From assembly GCF_005049235.1 (NCBI RefSeq), contig NZ_SUMD01000008.1:62001-126000 (forward strand): a stretch of 64,000 bases of DNA, given 5' to 3'. This DNA comes from Rhodococcus oryzae (GTDB lineage: Bacteria; Actinomycetota; Actinomycetes; Mycobacteriales; Mycobacteriaceae). A model generated the notes under the pieces. The model made no database searches. It was not told the DNA's origin and worked only from the letters and a program-made list of their open reading frames with translations. Positions 25,991 to 33,925 of the stretch are shown piece after piece. Positions within the stretch are counted from its first letter, which is position 1. Each line of letters starts with the position of its first letter. A program made the translations under genes and the position numbers.

Positions 25991-26107
25991 GAGCCCGCGC
26001 TTGCCGGGTCCGGTGTTGGACCGCAGCCAGGTCGTCACCCGGGGCACCCCACCGCGGTGGAGGGTTGCCGGCCAGCAAGCCGGGGCTATCTGCTGGCACT
26101 CATGACC
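25991..26107 (-). ncRNA. SAM-IV riboswitch
   Basis: Read on the minus strand from 26107. The order of conserved blocks is GGTCATGAGTGCCAGC, CCCCGGCTTGCTGGCCGG, CAACCCTCC, CGCGGTGGGGTGCCCCGGG, TGACGACC closing P1, then a GGTCC/GGACC hairpin and the conserved tail GGCAAGCGCGGG. This matches the actinobacterial SAM-IV class in block order and length (about 117 nt). The desulfurase-like ATG lies 46 nt downstream. Ligand binding should repress the operon. Confidence 0.93.
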
Positions 26108-26245
26108 TACGGCGAGGATGGCAGCCCGGGCCGCGGGTTGTCAACAGCAAGGACCGGCTCGCGTGATCCGCGAGCCGGCCCCTGACGCCCGATAGCTTCT
26201 TCTTGTTTGTATGAAATATCTTGGTGCGAAGTATCTTTCGATGCC

Positions 26246-26527
26246 TCAGAACAGGTACTCGGCGAGGGGTAGCACCGGCGCCGCGGGCGCCACCCCGACG
26301 CACGGCACCCCAAGAGCGCGGACGTGCTGCACCGCCGCCGCGTCGGTGGCCGAGCAGATCCCGTCGAGCACGTCCTCGGTTGCGATCGCGACGAGCAGGT
26401 CGTCGCCGAGCGTCCGCGTGGACTCCAGACCCTGCGCCGCGAGCCACCGCTCGGTCTCGACGAAGGCCGCCGGGGTTCCGATGAACAGAACCCGCCGGAG
26501 CTGCGGCGGCGCCTGTGTTGTCGTCAT
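26246..26527 (-). CDS. Small conserved-looking protein, unknown function
   Basis: 93 residues from the ATG giving MTTTQAPPQL, preceded by aggaaaggg. The sequence alternates strands and helices: RRVLFIGTP, VETERWLAAQGLESTR, DLLVAIATED, CSATDAAAVQHVRALGVPC, PLAEYLF. The pattern VLFIG...DLLVA...RALGVPCVGV recalls a BRCT-like or Rossmann-like mini-domain, but I cannot assign it. It faces away from the amino acid dehydrogenase gene across a palindrome-rich 295-bp region, and lies 138 bp upstream of the SAM riboswitch on the same strand. Confidence 0.6.
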   Translation of the reverse strand: MTTTQAPPQLRRVLFIGTPAAFVETERWLAAQGLESTRTLGDDLLVAIATEDVLDGICSATDAAAVQHVRALGVPCVGVAPAAPVLPLAEYLF

Positions 26528-26590
26528 GCGATTCCCTTTCCTGGGGTTCGGGTACGCAATCAACTCTCGCCGGGGGCGCCGCTCGTGTCT

Positions 26591-26706
26591 GTCCGCCGAT
26601 CGGCGGGTACGCCGGTGGAACCTCGGGTCCGCCGATCGGCGGACAACTGAGCGCTACGTCACACCAGTGACCCGGGTCACCCCCGACTACTGATCACTGC
26701 GATCAG
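26591..26706. promoter_or_regulatory. Cluster of palindromes in the divergent intergenic region (operator candidates)
   Basis: Four inverted repeats lie in about 115 bp. GTCCGCCGATCGGCGG occurs twice, at 26591-26606 and 26627-26642, the second extended to a perfect 18-mer through 26644. GTGACCCGGGTCAC is a perfect 14-mer at 26667-26680. CTGATC-N5-GATCAG lies at 26690-26706. The twin repeats are spaced 36 bp, a little over three helical turns. They sit between the small minus-strand gene and the dehydrogenase, and no regulator gene is adjacent. The rest of the 295-bp gap shows nothing else clear. Confidence 0.65.
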
Positions 26707-26822
26707 CCAGGAATCTCACTATTGACTGTTCTGCCAGCCATATCGACTGTAGTGGCCACACACAGCGCACCTCGACACTGCGCTGAGCGACACCAAGCCC
26801 AGCTATCGGAAGGACGTCAACG

Positions 26823-27896
26823 ATGACCACCCTGGAAGCCCGACCCGTCACCCGCACCCCGCACAGCGGTTTCGACCACGAACACGTCGCCATCGAATGC
26901 GGAGCGCGCTCGGGCCTCCCGATCACCGTCGCCGTGCACTCAACCCGGCTGGGACCCGCGCTCGGCGGCTGCCGGGTGTGGCAGTACCCGGACTGGCAGG
27001 ACGGCATGCAGGACGCGCTCCGGTTGTCCGCCGCGATGACCCTCAAGTGTGCGGTCGCGGGCCTGGACGCCGGCGGCGGCAAGTCCGTGATCGCGCTGAC
27101 ACCGGGCGAGGCCCTCGACGGGGACCGGCGCCGCGCGGCCATGCTCGACCTGGCCGACATCGTCGACGGACTCGGCGGCAGCTACCGGACCGCCGAGGAC
27201 GTCGGCACCAGCGCGACCGACATGCAGATCGTCCGGGAACGGACCGCGCACGTCTTCGGCCTGCCCACCGCGACGGGCGGGATCGGCGAACCGGCCGAGC
27301 CCACCGCGGTCGGCGTCTACTCGGCCCTGCGCGCGACCGTCGATCGCGCATTCCCGGGCTCCGGCCTCGCGGGCCTGAGGGTCACGATCAGCGGACTCGG
27401 GCAGGTCGGCTCCCGGCTGGCACGCACCCTCGCCGCGGAGGGCGCCGTCCTCACGGTCAGCGACATCGACCTCGGCAAGCGGGCGCTGGCCGAGGAGATC
27501 GGCGCCCGCTGGGTCCGGCCCGAGGACGCCCCCGCCGTGCCCGCGGACCTCTTCGTCCCGGCCGGTGTCGGCGGCGTGCTCACCGACGAGGTGATCGACG
27601 GCCTCGACTGCCGCGCGGTCGTGGGTCCGGCGAACAACCAGCTCGCGCGCCCGGACGGCGCGGATCGCCTGGCCGCCAGGGGAATCCTGTGGGCACCCGA
27701 CTTCGTCGCCAATGCGGGCGGCGCCCTGTTCGCGATCCTGGCCGACGGCGAGAACCGGGGCTACGACGAGGTCCTGGCCCGGGTGAACCTCATCGGCAGC
27801 ACCCTCGGCGAGCTGTTCGACAGGGCCGAGCGCGCGGGCATCACCCCGCTGGCCGCCGCACACGCGGCCGCGGACGAGCGACTCGGTCGCGGCTGA
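26823..27896 (+). CDS. Leucine/phenylalanine/valine-type amino acid dehydrogenase
   Basis: 357 residues, close in length and layout to Rhodococcus phenylalanine dehydrogenase. It oxidatively deaminates a hydrophobic amino acid with NAD. The substrate domain shows GPALGGCR, catalytic Lys75 (MTLKCAV) and Lys87 (GGGKSVI), and Asp126 in TAEDVGT. The NAD-binding Rossmann motif is ISGLGQVGSRLA near 190. VGPANNQLA and PDFVANAGGA complete the family signatures. Which of Leu, Val or Phe is preferred cannot be told. The upstream region carries several palindromes, so expression is probably controlled. Confidence 0.92.
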   Translation: MTTLEARPVTRTPHSGFDHEHVAIECGARSGLPITVAVHSTRLGPALGGCRVWQYPDWQDGMQDALRLSAAMTLKCAVAGLDAGGGKSVIALTPGEALDGDRRRAAMLDLADIVDGLGGSYRTAEDVGTSATDMQIVRERTAHVFGLPTATGGIGEPAEPTAVGVYSALRATVDRAFPGSGLAGLRVTISGLGQVGSRLARTLAAEGAVLTVSDIDLGKRALAEEIGARWVRPEDAPAVPADLFVPAGVGGVLTDEVIDGLDCRAVVGPANNQLARPDGADRLAARGILWAPDFVANAGGALFAILADGENRGYDEVLARVNLIGSTLGELFDRAERAGITPLAAAHAAADERLGRG

Positions 27897-27972
27897 GCGC
27901 ATCTCCGGGCGTGGTGACGCGGTCGGCCGTAGGGTCGGGCACGAGGACCGCGCCACCACGTCTGGAGAAGCC

Positions 27973-29004
27973 ATGCCCGCATCCGAGCCGCCCGCATCCC
28001 ACCGACCGGACCCCGGCCCGGTCATCGAGGCCGGGCGCGCGGCGCGACGGCCGCTCGCGAAGCCGCGGTTCGGGGTCGCGGACCTGCCCGATCAGCGCGG
28101 CCGGACGATCATGGTCACCGGCGCCAACAACGGCCTCGGGCTGCAGTCCGTGACCGCGCTCGCGGGCGCGGGCGCCCGGGTGGTGCTGGCCTGCCGCGAC
28201 CTCCAGCGCGCCGCGAGCGCGCTGGAATCGGTCCGGGCGGCGGGTCGCGCCGCCGGATCGACGGCCGAACACGTGCTGGTCCGGCTCGACCTGGCGGACC
28301 TGGCCTCGGTCCGGGCGGCGGCCGCCGAGACCGCGGCGGCGGTGGGGTCCGTCGACGTGCTCGTCAACAACGCCGGGGTGATGGCGATCCCGCAGGGCAC
28401 GACGGCCGACGGGTTCGAGACCCAGTTCGGCACCAACCATCTCGGCCATTTCGCGCTGACCGACGCGATGCTGCCGCTGCTCCTGCGGGCGGAGGCACCG
28501 CGGGTGGTCACCCTGGCGAGCCTCGCGCACTACGGCGGGACCATCGACCTCGAGGACCCGAACTTCGAGCGACGCCCGTACGAGCGCATGGCCGCGTACC
28601 GGCAGTCCAAGCTCGCGAACCTGATCTTCAGCGCCGAGCTCGCCCGGCGCGCCGCGGCCGCGGGCAGCCCGCTGATCTCGATCGGCGCGCACCCCGGCGT
28701 GGCCGCGACCAACCTCTTCGACTCGATGCTGCCGCCGATCCCCGGACTCGCGTCGCTCACCCGGCTGGGCATGCGGATCGTCGTCAACAGCGAGGCCGAC
28801 GGCGCGCTGAGCCAGCTCTACGGCGCGACGATGCCCGATGTCGAGAACGGCGACTACCTGGGCCCGGAGGGCCTGCGCGGCATGCGCGGACCCGTGACCC
28901 GGTGCGGTCGCAACCAGAGCGCGCGGGACCAGGAACTCGCGCGGGAACTGTGGGAGCTGTCCGTCGAGATGACCGGTGCCGACTTCGCGGCGCTGCAACC
29001 CTGA
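27973..29004 (+). CDS. Short-chain dehydrogenase/reductase, retinol dehydrogenase-like
   Basis: 343 residues. After a 45-residue Pro-rich lead, the cofactor motif TGANNGLG is at 49-56, the NNAG motif at 132-135, and the catalytic Tyr209-x3-Lys213 in AAYRQSKLAN. The C-terminal extension to about residue 340 and the DPNFERRPY region are typical of the RDH/light-dependent protochlorophyllide reductase-like branch common in actinobacteria. Arg in ACRDLQ after strand 2 suggests NADP preference. Substrate unknown. Confidence 0.9.
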   Translation: MPASEPPASHRPDPGPVIEAGRAARRPLAKPRFGVADLPDQRGRTIMVTGANNGLGLQSVTALAGAGARVVLACRDLQRAASALESVRAAGRAAGSTAEHVLVRLDLADLASVRAAAAETAAAVGSVDVLVNNAGVMAIPQGTTADGFETQFGTNHLGHFALTDAMLPLLLRAEAPRVVTLASLAHYGGTIDLEDPNFERRPYERMAAYRQSKLANLIFSAELARRAAAAGSPLISIGAHPGVAATNLFDSMLPPIPGLASLTRLGMRIVVNSEADGALSQLYGATMPDVENGDYLGPEGLRGMRGPVTRCGRNQSARDQELARELWELSVEMTGADFAALQP

Positions 29005-29046
29005 CACCGATTTGATTCGCGTCCTGATCCGCGGTTTCCTGTCGCC

Positions 29047-29661
29047 ATGACCGCCGCCACCCTGCTCAGTTTCGCGGGCGTCTGCCTGCTGCTCGCGCTC
29101 ATGCCGGGACCCGACTCGTTCCTGGTGCTCCGCTACAGCATCGGCGGCACCCGCCCGGGCGTAGCCGCGGCCATCGGGGTGTCCATCGGCAGCCTGTTCT
29201 GGGCGGTGGTGGTGGCCCTCGGGGTCGCGGCACTGCTCGAGCAATCCGCGTCCGCCTACCGGGTCGTCAAGATCGCGGGCGGGCTGTACCTGCTCTACCT
29301 CGGGGTCCGCGCCCTGCTCCGGCGGCGGGCGGCAGGCCCCGCGGCGACGGGACCGGTCGCGGCCTCGACCGGATCCGCGTTCGGCGCCGGGGTGCTCTCG
29401 TGCGCGCTGAACCCGAAGATGGGCCTGTTCTACCTCGCCGTCGTCCCGCAGTTCCTCGACCAGGTGACCTTCGGCTCGGCGATGACGCTCGGGGCGGTCG
29501 AGGCCGTCGTGGCGCTGATCGTGATGGGCGCCTTCGCGGTCGCCGCGTCGCGCCTGGTCGCGCTGCTGCGCAGGCCCAAGGTGACCGAGCGGCTGGAGAC
29601 CGTCAGCGCCGGGATCCTCGCCGCCCTCGGCGTCGGCACCCTCGCCTCGGCGGGCTCCTGA
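29047..29661 (+). CDS. LysE/RhtB family amino acid exporter
   Basis: 204 residues with about six membrane helices and the family start LMPGPDSFLVLRYSIGGTRPGVAAAIGVSIG, which carries the conserved Pro-Gly-Pro, followed by AGGLYLLYLGVRALL and NPKMGLFYLAVVPQFLD. The family exports lysine, arginine, homoserine, threonine or leucine. It lies 43 bp after the SDR gene and close to an amino acid dehydrogenase, so a role in overflow export is reasonable. It is convergent with the large LuxR-type regulator, 19 bp apart. Confidence 0.92.
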   Translation: MTAATLLSFAGVCLLLALMPGPDSFLVLRYSIGGTRPGVAAAIGVSIGSLFWAVVVALGVAALLEQSASAYRVVKIAGGLYLLYLGVRALLRRRAAGPAATGPVAASTGSAFGAGVLSCALNPKMGLFYLAVVPQFLDQVTFGSAMTLGAVEAVVALIVMGAFAVAASRLVALLRRPKVTERLETVSAGILAALGVGTLASAGS

Positions 29662-29680
29662 CCGAGCCGGACCAGCCTCG

Positions 29681-32491
29681 TCAGGACCGCCGGGGCGTGG
29701 TCATCGGGGCGAGACCGAGATCGGCGAGCGCGGCCGCCCCGAGGGCGGCGTGGTCACCGCCTGCGAGCACCCTGGTCCGCGCCGACTGGTAGCGGCAACC
29801 GGCTGCGTCGAACGCATCCGCCGTGGCGAGTAGGCGCTCCCGGTCCTCGGTGAGCAGCGCTTCGGCCCGCTCCACGATGGCACCGGCGACGGGGTTACCC
29901 GCCACGATGGTCCGGGCCTCGGCCAGGCGATCGGCGGCGTCGGGGCTGCCGGTCAGCACGGTGGCCTCGGCGCGCAGCGCCACGTACCAGTGCAGCCAGA
30001 CCCACGTGACCCATCTCCACACCTCGCCGGGCTCCGGCGCCATCCGCCCCAGCGCCTCGCCCGCATCTCCGTTGTGCAGCAACAGCATCGAGTCGTAGAC
30101 CGCCCGGTAGCCGTAGGTATGTTCCGCCGGGGTGGCGAGCTGGTCCATGACCGCGGCCCACTCGCGCCGCGCATCGTCGTCGTCGCGTAGGCCGTGGATC
30201 ATCCCCACACCGGCCACCGCCGCGCCGAGAACCGATCCGGTCGGTCTGCCGGACCGCTGCCACGCCTCGAGGAACCGAGCGCTGCGGGTCAGCACCTCGT
30301 CGACATTGCCCGCCAACGCGTCGGCCACCAGCAGCTGGCTCGTCGCACGATGGCCGACCTCGGCCAGCATCGGATGATCCGCGAGTTGCCGTGCCCACCG
30401 GCGGGCACCCGGCAGGTCCCCCACGCCGAGTCCGGCCTCGGTGGCCTCACCGAGCGCGTCGATCAGCTCGTGGGTGCCGGTCGGAGTTGGCGGCGCGGAC
30501 GCGAGCAGCGTGATCCGGCGCCGGGCCGTGGCCGCGGCCGCGAACGCGTCACCGGACCAGCTCTGGGCGCCGGTGAGCGTGTCGAGCGCGGCGGACTCGG
30601 CGAGGGGGTCGCCCGTGCGGTGAGCGAGTTCGACCGCCCGTTCGGCGCGGGCGATCGTCTCCGCCACGGCATCGTCGGATGCGCCCTCGGCGGCACCGAA
30701 CGCCTCGGTGAGCCCCCTCCCGGCCTCGGCCAGCGCCACCGCGGCCTGGGCGGCCTGGTCATCGCCTGCCAGCTCCCGCGCCTCGGCGATGAGCGCGATC
30801 GCCTCCTCCGGCGGCAGGGTCCGGACGAACTTGCTCGCGAACCGGTAGGCGTTCGTGGCGGCGGTCGCGAGGTCGGCGGCGGCGCCTGCGGTGTCCCCCG
30901 CTCGCTGCGCCGCGTCCGCGGCCGCCCGGTTCAGGCGGTACATGTCGTCACCACGCATCCGGCACCCGGCCACCGCCGCGGCCTGCCGGAACATCGAGGC
31001 GGCGGCCGCCTCGTCCGCGAGCGCGGCCGCCTGCTCGTAGCGCTGCTGGGACTCGCCGATCAGGTGACGGGTGAAGGTCAGCTCCGCCAGCTGCCTGGCG
31101 AGGCCGTACGCCTCCGCGCGCTGCGCAGGCCGGTCGGCAACCCACGCCAGAGCGGCGCGGAGGTCGTCGGCCACCGCGTCGAATCGTGCCCGCCAGTCCG
31201 CCCGGACCACCGCCAGGTCGGCCGCCTCGGCCAGGCACCAGCGAAGGTGCAGGGACCGGACATCGTCGCGCTCACCGACCTCGACGAGCCGCTCCATCCC
31301 GTACTGGCGGATGGTTTCCAGCGCCCGGTATTGGGTCCCGGTCGGGGACGCGATCACCACCAGCAGGCTCTGCTCCGCGAGGCGGGCCAGCCCATCCGCG
31401 ACAACGCCCTTCTCGGACGCGGTCACCTCCGCCGCCGCCGCGACGGTGAACGACTTCATGAACACCGACAACCGGCGCAGCAAAACTCGATCGTCCGGCT
31501 CCAGCAGGGTGTGGCTCCAGTCCAGCGCCGCTCGCACCGAGCGATGCCGGTCGTCCGTTCGGGCGCCGCCCGCGAGCATCCGGAGCTGGTCTGACAGCCC
31601 GTCGGTGAGGCCGTCCAGCCCGAGGGTGGTCCAGCGGGCGGCTGCCAGCTCGATCGCCAGGGCCATGCCGTCCAAACCCCCGCAGAACGCGGCGACCTGT
31701 TCCCGCAGAGCATGATTCGGCGGCCAGCCGCCCGCCGCCGCACGATCCATGAACAACGCGACCGCGTCCGATTCGCCGTCACCGGCCAGCGACATCGGCG
31801 GGACCGTGTACGCCCGTTCGAAGGGCACCATCAACCGAGCCCGGCTGGTCGCCAGCACCGTCACTCGTGGACACGCCGCGAGCAGCCGTTCGATGAAGAG
31901 TGCCACCCCGTCCCGCACGTGTTCGCAGTTGTCCAGCACCAGCAAGGCATGACGGTCGGCCAGCGCGGCCAGCACCGACTCGTCCATGCCCCGGCCGGGC
32001 TGCTCGCCGAGACCGAGTGCGAGGCCGACCGTACCGGCGACCACCGAGATGTCCGGGCTGGTGATCGGTACCAGGTCGACGAACCACACCCCGTCGGAGT
32101 ACTCCTCTGCCAGCTCGGCCGCGACTGTCAACGCAAGCCGGGTCTTGCCGACTCCGCCGGGGCCGACCGCGGTCACCTGCCGATCGTTCTTGACCATCTC
32201 GGTCAGCTCGGCCCGTTCCAGTTTCCGGCCGATGAACGAGGTCAACGGCGCGGGCAGGACCGGCGCCGGGTGCGACCGATCGGTGTGCGCCGGCTCGGAC
32301 GCGCGCTGGGCGAGCGCCCGCCGATCCGGAACCTCCAGCTTGCGCAGGAGCGAGGACACATGGCTCTCCACGGTTCGCACCGAGATGAACAATCGCGCGC
32401 CGATCTCGGCGTTGCTGAGGTGCTCCCCCACCAACGCGAGTACCTCGGCTTCTCGAGCGGAGATCTCCACCGTCGCCATCATGGGCCTCAT
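29681..32491 (-). CDS. Large ATP-binding LuxR-type regulator with N-terminal helix-turn-helix
   Basis: 936 residues, or 932 if the ATG at 32479, with GAGG six bases upstream, is used. An N-terminal LuxR helix-turn-helix (ISAREAEVLALVGEHLSNAE ... RTVESHVSSLLRKLEV, about 9-55) is followed by an NB-ARC/AAA-like NTPase with Walker A GPGGVGKT at 110-117 and Walker B ALLVLDNCEH. The remaining 550 residues are an Ala-rich helical array like TPRs. This is like the LAL/AfsR-type regulators of actinobacteria, but those usually carry LuxR at the C-terminus. Divergent from the VOC gene; an inverted repeat lies between them. Confidence 0.88.
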   Translation of the reverse strand: MRPMMATVEISAREAEVLALVGEHLSNAEIGARLFISVRTVESHVSSLLRKLEVPDRRALAQRASEPAHTDRSHPAPVLPAPLTSFIGRKLERAELTEMVKNDRQVTAVGPGGVGKTRLALTVAAELAEEYSDGVWFVDLVPITSPDISVVAGTVGLALGLGEQPGRGMDESVLAALADRHALLVLDNCEHVRDGVALFIERLLAACPRVTVLATSRARLMVPFERAYTVPPMSLAGDGESDAVALFMDRAAAGGWPPNHALREQVAAFCGGLDGMALAIELAAARWTTLGLDGLTDGLSDQLRMLAGGARTDDRHRSVRAALDWSHTLLEPDDRVLLRRLSVFMKSFTVAAAAEVTASEKGVVADGLARLAEQSLLVVIASPTGTQYRALETIRQYGMERLVEVGERDDVRSLHLRWCLAEAADLAVVRADWRARFDAVADDLRAALAWVADRPAQRAEAYGLARQLAELTFTRHLIGESQQRYEQAAALADEAAAASMFRQAAAVAGCRMRGDDMYRLNRAAADAAQRAGDTAGAAADLATAATNAYRFASKFVRTLPPEEAIALIAEARELAGDDQAAQAAVALAEAGRGLTEAFGAAEGASDDAVAETIARAERAVELAHRTGDPLAESAALDTLTGAQSWSGDAFAAAATARRRITLLASAPPTPTGTHELIDALGEATEAGLGVGDLPGARRWARQLADHPMLAEVGHRATSQLLVADALAGNVDEVLTRSARFLEAWQRSGRPTGSVLGAAVAGVGMIHGLRDDDDARREWAAVMDQLATPAEHTYGYRAVYDSMLLLHNGDAGEALGRMAPEPGEVWRWVTWVWLHWYVALRAEATVLTGSPDAADRLAEARTIVAGNPVAGAIVERAEALLTEDRERLLATADAFDAAGCRYQSARTRVLAGGDHAALGAAALADLGLAPMTTPRRS

Positions 32492-32539
32492 CTTGCAGTA
32501 TCTGCTTCGCCCTCAGCACCTTCGGACGTTCTCCGTGTC

Positions 32540-32560
32540 GGGCACGGACGATCCGTGCCC
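32540..32560. promoter_or_regulatory. Inverted repeat between regulator and VOC gene
   Basis: GGGCACGGA-CGA-TCCGTGCCC, perfect 9-bp arms, about 50 bp upstream of the regulator start and 100 bp upstream of the VOC gene. It is a candidate operator for the large LuxR-type protein. Confidence 0.5.
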
Positions 32561-32660
32561 CCCTCTCCGTGGACGGTTCCGTGGTCACCACGGATGTGGA
32601 GTGGCCCCGCCGAGAGCGATGGTTGTGGCAGTTCCGATCCACCCCAACAGAGGAGTGACC

Positions 32661-33017
32661 ATGACCAGCTCTGCCACCCAGGGAATCAAGACCGTGCTGC
32701 ATCCCGTGTCCGATCTGGCGACGGCCAAGACGATCTACGCCGCGCTGCTCGGCGTGGAGCCGCAGACCGACTCGCCCTATTACGTCGGCTTCGAGGCCGA
32801 GGGCCAGCACATCGGGCTGGTGCCGGGCGGTGGACCGCAGGGCATGACCGGACCGGTGGCCTACTGGCACGTGCCGGACATCGAGGCGAAGCTGGCCGAG
32901 CTGACCACCGCGGGCGCCACCGTGAAGGAACCCGCGAACGAGGTCGGCGGCGGCCGCCTGGTGGCCACCGTGACCGACGCCGACGGCAATGTCCTCGGGC
33001 TGATCCAGGACCGCTGA
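32661..33017 (+). CDS. VOC superfamily protein (glyoxalase/bleomycin-resistance fold)
   Basis: 118 residues; gaggagtgacc before the ATG is a strong ribosome binding site. Two beta-alpha-beta-beta-beta modules are visible: TVLHPVSDLATAKTIYAALLG ... YYVGFEAEGQHIGLVPG, then VAYWHVPDIEAKLAELTTAGA ... LVATVTDADGNVLGLIQDR. Metal-binding His and Glu positions are only partly kept, so catalysis is uncertain. Proteins of this kind are often dioxygenase-, resistance- or isomerase-related. Confidence 0.85.
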   Translation: MTSSATQGIKTVLHPVSDLATAKTIYAALLGVEPQTDSPYYVGFEAEGQHIGLVPGGGPQGMTGPVAYWHVPDIEAKLAELTTAGATVKEPANEVGGGRLVATVTDADGNVLGLIQDR

Positions 33018-33079
33018 GTCCCGCCCCGCCCCGCTGTCGCGCTCGGCGCCCCCTCGCTCATCTTGAACAAGGAGTCCCC

Positions 33080-33298
33080 ATGAACTCGAACAACAGTTTT
33101 CGGCAGATCCACCGCTGGACGGCCATCGTCTTCACGGTCACCGTCATCGTCGCCACGATCGCGGTGTCCCTGAAGGCCGCCATCTGGTTTTCCTACCTGC
33201 CGCTGCTCCCGCTCGCCGTGCTGCTCTTCAGCGGCCTCTACCTGTTCGTGCTGCCGTACACCCGGCGCAGCGCGCGGCGCACCGTCGTCGTGCAGTGA
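33080..33298 (+). CDS. Small two-helix membrane protein
   Basis: 72 residues; aaggagtcccc before the ATG supports it. Two hydrophobic segments: WTAIVFTVTVIVATIAVSL (about 12-30) and FSYLPLLPLAVLLFSGLYLF (about 36-56), with a basic tail (TRRSARRTVVV), so both ends are probably cytoplasmic. It follows the VOC gene by 62 bp on the same strand. No function can be assigned. Confidence 0.7.
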   Translation: MNSNNSFRQIHRWTAIVFTVTVIVATIAVSLKAAIWFSYLPLLPLAVLLFSGLYLFVLPYTRRSARRTVVVQ

Positions 33299-33365
33299 CT
33301 CGGGTGCATCTGCTCCCTAGCATCAATTTCATCCTCACCATCACTCACACGGAGGAATCAAGGCG

Positions 33366-33839
33366 ATGACTGCTCAGAAATCGACCACACGCACCACTGC
33401 GAAGACCAAGTCCGCGGTCGGATTCACGGACGAAGAACGTGCCGCGATGAAGGAGCACGCCCAGGAGCTGAAGACGGCCGCCCGTCGCGGATCCCGCAAT
33501 GCCAAGGCGGACGGGGAGAAGGACGTGCTCGAGAAGATCGCCGGGATGGCGGAATCCGATCGTGTCATGGCCGAACGGATCCATGCCATCGTCAAGGAGA
33601 ACGCGCCGGGCCTCGCGCCCAAGACCTGGTACGGCATGCCCGCGTACGCCAAGGACGGCAAGGTCGTGTGCTTCTTCCAGAGCGCGGAGAAGTTCAAGGC
33701 GCGGTACGCGACGTTCGGCTTCAACGACACCGCGAACCTCGACGACGGCACCATGTGGCCGACCGCCTTCGCCCTGACCACGTTGACCGACGCCGACGCG
33801 AAGAGGATCGGCGAGCTCGTGAAGAAGGCTGCGGGCTGA
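33366..33839 (+). CDS. DUF1801 (YdhG/frataxin-like fold) protein
   Basis: 157 residues; cggaggaatc upstream of the ATG. A Lys/Thr-rich N-terminal tail precedes a helical segment (DEERAAMKEHAQELKTAARRG), then the DUF1801 core: RIHAIVKENAPGLAPKTWYGMPAYAKDGKVVCFFQSAEKFKARYATFGFND. Related Bacillus proteins have been proposed as iron chaperones, but members are also found in stress and toxin-like settings, so the role is open. Ends with a strong hairpin terminator. Confidence 0.8.
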   Translation: MTAQKSTTRTTAKTKSAVGFTDEERAAMKEHAQELKTAARRGSRNAKADGEKDVLEKIAGMAESDRVMAERIHAIVKENAPGLAPKTWYGMPAYAKDGKVVCFFQSAEKFKARYATFGFNDTANLDDGTMWPTAFALTTLTDADAKRIGELVKKAAG

Positions 33840-33853
33840 GGACCGACCGAGGC

Positions 33854-33879
33854 GGCCCCGCGCTCCGTTGCGCGGGGCC
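33854..33879 (+). terminator. Hairpin terminator after the DUF1801 gene
   Basis: Perfect 10-bp arms GGCCCCGCGC/GCGCGGGGCC with a six-base loop, 15 bp after the stop. No U-tract follows. Confidence 0.8.
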
Positions 33880-33925
33880 GGACCGACGCGTTGTACTGGC
33901 AGCGGCACCGACGGAAGGAATCGGC

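Noticed and set aside
33018-33079. Possible coding extension upstream of the small membrane protein at 33080
   Set aside because: The in-frame upstream sequence overlaps the VOC gene in another frame and lacks membrane-protein character; aaggag marks the ATG at 33080.
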